DNA of 64,000 nucleotides from Limnoperna fortunei (lineage: Eukaryota > Mollusca > Bivalvia > Mytilida > Modiolidae): positions 80,948,926 to 81,012,925 of the forward strand of contig OX104117.1 in the NCBI GenBank assembly GCA_944474755.1, given 5' to 3'. The notes beneath the pieces were generated by a model. That model was not told the origin of the DNA. It was given only the letters and a program-made list of their open reading frames with translations, and searched no databases. Made by a program: the position numbers and the translations under genes. This document shows positions 56,801 through 64,000 of this stretch, piece after piece. The stretch's first letter is position 1. Each line of letters opens with the position of its first letter.

Positions 56801-59800
56801 TACCGTTCTTTGTTGCAACATTTTATCAAAAATATCCGCCAATTTAGAAAATGTTGGTCGGTCTTGTGGATCTGTTTTCCAACACTTCTGCATTACAGCA
56901 TATCTACAATTATTTGACGAAACAACTATAATATGAATGGATAAAAACGTTACCACATGACATAACTTTGCTGTCTTACAAAATTTCCCGGCATCGTGTT
57001 TAAAAAAAACCCACAAAACATTATAAGAAATTTGAGTTCTAATTATAATCTAATAACTAAAATTGATATATACCCAAGGAATGAAACATGAAATAAGCCT
57101 AATAATTAGTATTCGTGAAAAATTCATTTGATAAAATCCTGATAAACGGATAAAGATGTCATACACATAACCCAAAATTTTCAAGTTGAGATTTACTTAT
57201 AACATTGTAATATGTTCATACATACCGCGTTTTGTACACTGTCCTCTAATGTATTACAATAAACGAGATAATTGTTTTTTTTTATTAACAGTGCCTCAAT
57301 TTTACAATGATATCAGATTTTATTATGTTTTTAATTAACTACTCATGACTGGTAAAGATCTTATTTTTATTGTTAGCAATTCAGTCCAGTTTTATAGACG
57401 CAATCGGGTGATGCTCGAATACCAATGAGATAAATAAACAAGTTTTCTTCTATCTGGTAAAACTAAACTGATTGACCAAGTTACAGGGAATTTAAAATTG
57501 AGATTGTTCATGTTTACATTGACAATAGTTATCACGAAAGTCATAAAAATGAAAAAAGAATTATCGTTTTGCCAAACAATTTAACAACAAGCGGTCAAAA
57601 TAACATTTGATTAATTTGAAAAAAACATTTTGTGAAAAAATTTTGGTACCAGTTGATCAAATATCATGAAATATATTTTAATTTCATCTATTAAGGTTAA
57701 AATAAAAAAGTGTTTAAAAAATTTGCAATTGGATTTATTTCAAAGGTCATGATCTTAGGAACAACTATTAGTTCCTATGCATGCACAATGAGTACGTGCT
57801 AATGGGAGATAACTTAATCATTGTATTCTGTGAGAATACAGTCAACAATAAAAACTACATGTACTTACAACTCATCAGAACAGTTTTCTGGTCTGTCCAT
57901 ACGATAACCAGCAAGCAACAAGTTGTAAAGTCGTTCTGGTGGTACGCCCGGATATGGAGGAGCTCCTGTAAATACGCAAAATAGTATATAAAATGTTAAA
58001 ACAATTCTAAATTGAGGTACTAGTTAGAGTACTTTTACTGAATTTTTGTCTTGAACTTGGTTCTTCAGTATTTAAGAATTCGTGTTGTTCTTTGACGACA
58101 CATTGACTGTTTGCTCTTTAATACTATGTGAACGTAAATACTACTCACCAAGCGTAACAATTTCCCATAAGACTATGCCAAATGACCACCTGAAAAACAC
58201 AAATGAACAATGATGTATTATTGTACATTTTCAAAAAAATTAAGTTATATTTACAGTATGAGTGACATTATGTATCTGATTTACAATTAAGTGGCGTGGT
58301 TATCATCGAGTCCGTTAGGACGAGATGTAACCACGCCCTTAATTGTCAATCAGATACACAATGTCACGAGTGCTGTAAATGATTTGTATAATGATCCAAT
58401 CAAATTAGGACACATTAGGCTAAATTTTTCCACAAAAACCCGTGTTAAGAAAGTTAGATTTGCGCATTATTTGAAAAAATGTGGTCCCAACTGGCTGATG
58501 TGGATTTTCTTGAGCTAACAGCAACTGAAGAAAAACAGTTTCTTGAGATAGATATTCCCGATTTATCCACAGAAGAATGTCAATCCAAGGACTTTTCTAC
58601 TAATTTAACAGAACAAGATTCATCATCTTTGGATGACATAACTCTATCTCAGATTGCTGAAACCATGGAAAATGAGCATGCCGTTTTTAATGGGATTAAG
58701 GACATTACAACTAGTCAAACCATATAGTCGTATATCGATGAACCCCTAGATGTTACTTCTGATATTTCACTACCGGATCAAGATGCAGAGAAATTAGATG
58801 TTGACATGGCAATTCGACAGGATGACGGAAGATTTAAAAAACCTGTTACGAACAGTGAATTGAAAACATTAATTGAAAATCAGGAAAACATAAACACAAA
58901 AAGCAACACTAAGTGGGCTTACAATGTTTTTGAAAAGTGGCATGAACAACGCATAGATTATATTCCTGAACTTCATTTGATGGATTCAAAGACTATGAAC
59001 TATTGGCTGCAAAGATGTATAGTTGAAGATACGCGCCGAGACGGAAAGGAGTATCTTTTATTTAATAACTTGTGGATTGCTACGCTACTTGAGAAACCGT
59101 GAAATATACGACAAGAACTTTCTTGATGAAAATAATGTTGACTTTGCAGCATTCCGTAAAGTGTTTAATGCTCAGATGAAAACGCTTCTCGGGAAAGGAC
59201 TTGGTACTACAACTAAACAGGCAGATCCCATTACGCGAGAAGATGAGTAGAAATTTGTGAAGTAGGTGTTTTTGGAAAAGAGGACGCAATCCAGCTTCAA
59301 CACAGTGTGTTCTTGTATGCATCGAAACTTTTTGAACTAAGAGGATGCGATGAACATCACGACCTGTGTTGTAAACAGCTTGAGGTGGCATGCGACGAAA
59401 AAGGAAAATATGTTCATTTCATAAGCAGAGCAACAAAGACCTACAAAGGTGGCCTTGGGCAGTTGAATGGGATCAATAAAGACATCAAACATTACTGTGA
59501 ACCGAGTTAGTATATATTTTAAATATATATTTGTCAGTGTTTTTTCCGGGGCATTTTAAAGAATGTTTCCCATCCTTTTTTCATTTCGTCCCCTAATACT
59601 TCAAGTATATTTCCCCTTCAAAAACCCTCGAGTAAACGATGTATACGTATTTGAATTTAGTTTGACATTTTTTGGTGCTATTGTTAATTCATCGCTGTCA
59701 ATGATGACTTACGTCCCTCAATCAATCCGTGCCTGTCTCATATTATTAATGGTATCATTTTAAGAGTTCTTTCTTTGTCAAACAGGCTTTGAACACGGCT

Positions 59801-62800
59801 GATAGTTACAAAAGATGTGTGTAGAAATGTGATTATGCAATGTGCAAACATTATAATTTTCTTAAAGTTTTATATTTAATAGATAAATAAAGATATTTTA
59901 TCCTTTCTTTTCAGGTGAACAATGCATTGCTGATTATTTCTACCTGTATATTGATGCGCTAGGTAAGAGGGGCTCATTCTATCGTAAACCATTGGCACCA
60001 ACAAACTTGATCCGTTATTTTAGTCAGAGCATAGGAATTAATAAACTAAAATCATTCATGAAAGTGATTTGTGACAAAGGTGGATAAAAAGGGACATAGT
60101 GGTTAAAGGACTTGAGTAACGCAACTGTACACGGCAAACGTAGATGAGCAGGAGATAATGAGTGGCACCGGACATAGATCACAAACTGCTGTTCGAAAGA
60201 ACAAGAGAACAAACGATGAAATATGTCAAAATCTATCTAAAAAACTTGACCCTCCAAAGAAGAAAACAGATAGTGATGTTAATCCGCCATCGCCGAAGTC
60301 CCGTCGGGTGGAAACTTTTGAACACCCTCCTGGTGGAACTACAAAACCGTCGCCACCAATCGTACTAACTCCCGCTAAATTAAATGTGAATATACCAAGT
60401 GGTAGTCATCCAGCCGCTACTGGTCAAGTGTTTCAGAATTGTGAAATCCATTACTGGATGTCTTAAAACTGTGACAGTAAATTCATTTTGTTCTTTGAAG
60501 ATTAACTTTAAAAAATGAAGTAAAAATTGTTTAAAAGTTCGTGTTTTTTTATTAAATGTGCATTTTAATTTTTTTCAGCATCAAAAATGATAAAAATGGG
60601 TAATTTAATCCTAAAAATAGCTGTAAAATAAAGGAAGATACAGACAGTTATTGTACTGTTTTGTTGACATGCGGAACCTCCGCCCACCAACTAGTCGAAA
60701 CTGTATCTAATTTACAAATAGAAAAACATCAATGAAAAAAAAACAAGTGTTGTGGATACTTTTAATATTTAATATTCAATTTGACAATTGCTGATTACAG
60801 TGTGGTTACTTATAAATATATTATATATGTTATCTCTATACTTACACATCACTTTGTGTCGTGTAGATTTGTGCATACAGAGACTCCGGCGCCAACCATT
60901 TAACAGGGATTCGACCCTAAACATATGTATAAATGTTTTAAGTACATTATAATAACATCATCATTTTCAAAGTGTTTAATTTTAAATCGACTGCTCAGAG
61001 TTGTGAATGTCTTAATATTTTTTCCTTGAATGTAAACGACTGTTTTCATAGATCATTTGTTACGTATCAACTTATTCCTTTTAAATTGTTAATGTATACA
61101 TACATGTATTGTCCTTCTTTAAGGGACTTGAGAAAGGAGTATTATAAACATATTATATTATCTATTAATTTTTCTCTATATTGAATACTGTTTAAGATTA
61201 TAGTGCCTTACCTTGCTCTGTTTTAGATATGTATCAGCTTCGTAAACATCTCTAGTCAAACCAAAGTCAGATATTTTTAACACTTTTCCTGAGCCAACAA
61301 GTATATTTCTAGCTGCTAGATCTCTATGTACAAGCTACAAAAAAGTAAATTTGAAATGTCTTAATAAAAGAACGTTTTGAGAAATACCTTTTGGAATACA
61401 ACAGTCTCCTGAAAACAAAAATAAAAATGAAACATAAATTTTTATATCTATTTCACTTCCAACTTGATGCTATCTAAATTCTACTGAATCAATTGAAACA
61501 TTACGATTCAATACAAATAAAAGCGTAAACTGTTCATGCGTATATAGTAATTGACATCTTCATCTTTTAACTATAACCATACCATCGCACTTAAGATAGA
61601 ATAAATATAACAACGTCAAGACACAAATCAGTGGACAAATCTGGTATTATATAAACACACAACAGTTATAATTGATAGATGCTTGTAGTAGAACCAAACA
61701 CGTATTAGAATATAGCAATTGAGAAATAGCAGATATTGAGATAATCATATAAGTTAGTGGTAACATTACACGCCATACTTTACGCTTACTTTGATTTCAC
61801 TCAAATATTTCATTCCTTTTGCTGTTTGCCAAGCAAACGACAGTAAATCACGAATAGTCAACAGTTCTGGAGGTTCTCTATGCTGATTAGTTGAATGTCC
61901 TGTTGGTTTATATCGTTGATTAACATAACCATTTTCCTCGAGTCGAGAGTTTCTAAGGTAACTAAGTAACGATCCATGTTGGCAATATTCAACTATGATG
62001 AATGTTGGACCTACAGAACGCATAAACGATTATTTTGTGGGTCTTTCCACGTTACGTAAGAGTAAAAGAAACAAATATTTTTGCTGTAGATACCTGTCAA
62101 TTTAAAACTTTTTACTCGCACTTTAGGCCTGTCATTAACGAGTACACTGACACCTACCGCAAAATACAAGTGTTGTTTAATATCGTAAGATCTTAGTTAG
62201 TTGACACGTTTTTTGTTTAAACTTTGAGACATTTAAACATTTGGGTTTGATCTTCGAAAGAGATGAAACATTCTTAAGATAGTTAAAACTTAACATGTTC
62301 CATAAAAATCCACAATTAAAAAATTGTTGCTAAGAGGAACAACGCGCCCTTGTTTTTACAGAATATAGAATTAATTAAATAAAATCAACAAGACAAATCT
62401 TTGTATTTACCGTTTTGTGTGCATGCTCCTAGAAGGCGAATTACATTTGGATGTTGTACATCCTTGAGAAGATTAAACTCGGACCACAAAGCTTGCTGTT
62501 CGACGTTCGAAGCACAATCTATAATAATATTGAATACAAAATATTATGTATACATACAAGTATCCAGCAAACAGAAGTTGATAAAATATTATGTTTAATG
62601 CTAAAATCGACTAATGCAGTGAAACTTTAATGCGATATTGTAGGAGTTTACATGTATTTTAGGCATTTTTAATTCGAATAAATATTTAATATATATGCAA
62701 GTCAAAAGGTTCTAGCTGCAAAAATAACATATTGTTTGGAACAAACAAACGACATAGTAAATGCAATATTACAAAAAGAAAAAAAATATTTTATAAACTT

Positions 62801-63093
62801 TTTCAGATGATGTTTTATTTGCAGACATTGACTACACTTGCATTTTTTATACTTGCAATGATTCAATAAATGTATGGTTTTTGTGGGTATTTTGTATGTA
62901 TCAAGATTCAATTGAATCTTAGTGTTATGTCTCACTTACTTTTCAACATTTTCACAGCGACTTCAGTATAACTTTGCTTGCCGTCTAAATTAAAAGCCTT
63001 AGCTTTAACAACTTTTCCAAATTCTCCTTCCCCTAGTGTAGAATCTAACTGTAAATGTTCCCTGTCAATTTCCCACTTGGCATCTTCAGGTGA
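53637..63093 (-). CDS. RET: RET-like receptor tyrosine kinase, intracellular part (10 exons)
   Basis: Ten exons, listed separately, join with matching phases and GT-AG sites into 1,257 bp: 418 codons plus stop. Kinase marks, numbered from the first visible codon, are the glycine loop LGEGEFG (20-26), lysine K48 (VAVKML), helix-C E65, HRDLAARN (164-171), DFG (184-186), activation-loop Y192 and Y197 ([10 protein letters not shown]) and WLAPES (209-214). Residue by residue it follows vertebrate RET more closely than other kinases, including [11 protein letters not shown] before the loop and [14 protein letters not shown] after it. EYLEL after the kinase corresponds to the YLDL phospholipase-docking site. 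The protein ends AEQTVV, which fits a class I PDZ-binding end. The extracellular cadherin-like and cysteine-rich part and the membrane segment must lie beyond the right edge. Introns carry a Crypton relic, a MULE relic and a SINE. Confidence 0.92.
54467..55364 (-). mobile_element. MULE relic, second copy, in the last RET-like intron
   Basis: The left end has CACCTATGCCGACATTT and the right end AAATGTTGGCATAGGTTGAA then GACACC, like the element at 5,399-6,252. The interior is collinear with it (for example TTGAATTGTTGTATAA and TTTTGCTAGCTTAA). On the minus strand [20 protein letters not shown] then [16 protein letters not shown] and stop is the end of the transposase-like protein. The outer left end seems lost: ATAATT stands next to both edges but with an incomplete left repeat. 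Confidence 0.7.
55512..55590 (-). CDS. RET: RET-like exon 9: juxta-kinase tail
   Basis: 79 bp. Reads [20 protein letters not shown] then YAPTVS. The YLEL tyrosine is in the position of the YLDL site of vertebrate RET. Confidence 0.88.
56804..56903 (-). CDS. RET: RET-like kinase exon 8: helices H and I
   Basis: 100 bp. Reads [20 protein letters not shown] then [13 protein letters not shown], closing the kinase C-lobe with the conserved CW...DRPTF. Confidence 0.92.
57869..57965 (-). CDS. RET: RET-like kinase exon 7: helix G
   Basis: 97 bp. Reads [20 protein letters not shown] then [11 protein letters not shown]. Phases match both neighbours. Confidence 0.92.
58149..58189 (-). CDS. RET: RET-like kinase exon 6: helix F (41 bp micro-exon)
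   Basis: Only 41 bp, reading [13 protein letters not shown] with split codons at both ends. The intron before it (58,190-60,845) holds the Crypton-type pseudogene. Confidence 0.9.
58248..58386. repeat. Hairpin of about 65-bp arms before the Crypton relic
   Basis: The left arm includes TGACATTATGTATCTGATTT, then ACAATTAAG and GCGTGGTTA. The right arm is its near-perfect inverse (TAACCACGCCCTTAATTGTC, then AATCAGATACACAATGTCA). The loop is only a few bases. It lies immediately 5' of the recombinase reading frame and within a RET-like intron. Confidence 0.85.
58479..60463 (+). pseudogene. Crypton-type tyrosine recombinase relic (KIAA1958/QRICH1-like)
   Basis: Plus-strand pieces are in the order of this family. 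An acidic N-terminus is followed by [20 protein letters not shown] and [15 protein letters not shown]. After a frameshift near 59,060 comes [20 protein letters not shown], then [19 protein letters not shown]. After stops comes [20 protein letters not shown] with the first catalytic arginine, then [25 protein letters not shown] gap (about 59,506-59,913) looks like an intron, followed by [19 protein letters not shown] and [20 protein letters not shown]. The last box reads [18 protein letters not shown], where the nucleophile tyrosine expected in VRKYKR is asparagine. Stops, frameshifts and this change make it inactive. Confidence 0.75.
60846..60916 (-). CDS. RET: RET-like kinase exon 5: P+1 loop
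   Basis: 71 bp. Reads [20 protein letters not shown] then QSD. Splits the valine codon before WSFG with the next exon. Confidence 0.92.
61212..61334 (-). CDS. RET: RET-like kinase exon 4: catalytic and activation loops
   Basis: 123 bp, exactly 41 codons. Reads [20 protein letters not shown] then [20 protein letters not shown]. Holds the HRD aspartate, the DFG aspartate and two activation-loop tyrosines. Confidence 0.95.
61790..62010 (-). CDS. RET: RET-like kinase exon 3: hinge, insert and helix E
   Basis: 221 bp. The hinge reads [21 protein letters not shown] kinase insert of about 28 residues ([20 protein letters not shown]...) follows, then [20 protein letters not shown]. Ends in phase 0 at AAA|GTAAGC. 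Confidence 0.92.
62411..62518 (-). CDS. RET: RET-like kinase exon 2: helix C
   Basis: 108 bp. Reads [20 protein letters not shown] then [11 protein letters not shown]. Carries the helix-C glutamate in WSEFN. The phase of 1 is kept on both sides. Confidence 0.92.
62940..63093 (-). CDS. RET: RET-like kinase exon 1 of window: glycine loop and lysine
   Basis: 154 bp between TTTTAG| and |GTAAGT. Reads [20 protein letters not shown] then [15 protein letters not shown], ending in VAVKMLK. Leaves one base for the next codon. Confidence 0.92.
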
Positions 63094-63211
63094 CTAAAAG
63101 TAAAAGTATTTCGTTATATATTTTTAATTGTAAGGTGGGCAGGTAGTGTGGTTTTAAATCTTACTGTGGGCATTGACGGATGAAGGACTTCATGTCAGAT
63201 AGGAATTATAT

Positions 63212-63310
63212 TGTGTTACCTAACTGATAAGGATTGCCAGTTTTTCTGACGCAGATCGGGTTTTTTCTCCTGGTATTCCCATAACTTCCCCATACTTATG
63301 AGATAATAAA
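63212..63310 (+). mobile_element. SINE fragment upstream of the kinase exons
   Basis: GATTGCCAGTTTTTCTGACG then CAGATCGGGTTTTTTCTCCT is the body of the SINE at 9,150. It lies in the intron before the first visible RET-like exon, in antisense. Confidence 0.65.
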
Positions 63311-64000
63311 TAGCAATAACGAGTTGAATCGATTGTTTTTTAACTTATGGCAATGTCGTGTTACGGTCTTCAGTGTAATTTACGTTAACTTGTACAAACT
63401 AGACATAGGCATCCTGTTAACACAACAAAAATTTAACGTGCCTTAATAATACGAGATTTACACTTTAGAGCGAGGTGAATAAAAATTGAAATATACAACG
63501 ATCTCTTTTTAAAAGATAGATAAATTCTGTTTGATTTTATTGTGTAAGTTTAAGTTGACGTATATTTTAACCGATTATATTTGTCGTATTTGTATAATTT
63601 AGTATTAAATAAAAAATGTTTATGTTTAATTCTTTTCTACAAATCTTAGAATTAGCGAAAGCCTATATGGTTGATAAAATTAGTTTAGCAGGTTATTGAG
63701 AATTTATATCTCGTTTTAACAAGAAAGTTGTGGATTTTTGTAGGAATTATCTCTTTCAATTATTTTGTTCTTACGAGTTAATGTCTCGTAATAGCAAGAA
63801 ATTTTCAAGTTATTGTGTTTTGGTCAAAATTGGTGAGCTTTCGTAAATAAACCGGCGTTTGTATAGGTTATAGGATTTTCAGTTTCTGTACAGAGTATTT
63901 CAATACGTCATTTTCAAGAAATTATCACTCTCGAAAATTGTAATGCTGATAAAAATTTAGGGCACTTTCAGATGAAAGTGACAGCATTTAAAATGAAATG
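63311..64000. other. RET-like intron, no exon seen
   Basis: AT-rich sequence to the window end. I find no transmembrane or extracellular RET exon here. Confidence 0.4.

Overview
The window is AT-rich, intron-bearing animal DNA, most likely from a bivalve mollusc and probably mussel-like. Three things support this. A split tyrosine kinase gene of the RET type is present on the minus strand. Seven copies of a tRNA-derived SINE with a bivalve-style 3' end and (CAAA)n tail are scattered through the sequence. A hammerhead-ribozyme motif resembles the one I associate with mussel repeats. The species call rests on memory of repeat families, not on a search.

The only cellular gene I can support is the intracellular part of a RET-like receptor tyrosine kinase (53,637-63,093, minus strand). 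Ten exons join in frame into 418 codons, running from just before the glycine-rich loop to a stop codon. The extracellular part would lie beyond the right edge. Its introns carry transposon remains: a Crypton-type tyrosine recombinase pseudogene, a MULE relic and a SINE fragment.

The rest is mostly mobile DNA and repeats. From left to right: a Tc1/mariner transposase relic (1-460); a foldback element with 6-bp target duplication (3,940-5,124); a MULE relic (5,399-6,252); a gag-like pseudogene split by a 5'-truncated LINE (7,440-9,170); a SINE; a locally duplicated block (16,712-17,590); a LINE whose 5' end is inverted (18,174-19,971); a tandem-repeat element (20,059-20,955); more Tc1 and LINE relics (21,895-26,680); a hammerhead motif (27,005-27,055); a roughly 2.9-kb array of 23-bp repeats (28,425-31,345); a foldback element of AT-rich 21-bp repeats around an integrase fragment (35,620-37,183); and several MITEs.

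The most interesting object is a complete, apparently young, compact Polinton/Maverick-like element at 38,832-43,381 (4,550 bp). It is flanked by the perfect 6-bp duplication TTATTA, starts with AG and ends with CT, and has inverted repeats of about 1,376 bp. It carries two genes in tandem on the plus strand. One encodes a 148-residue protein. The other encodes a 487-residue protein that joins a zinc finger, a packaging-type ATPase, a second zinc knuckle and an adenain-like cysteine protease. The 3' quarter of the protease lies inside the right inverted repeat and is therefore duplicated in antisense at the left end. No DNA polymerase, integrase or major capsid gene is present, so the element should depend on helpers.
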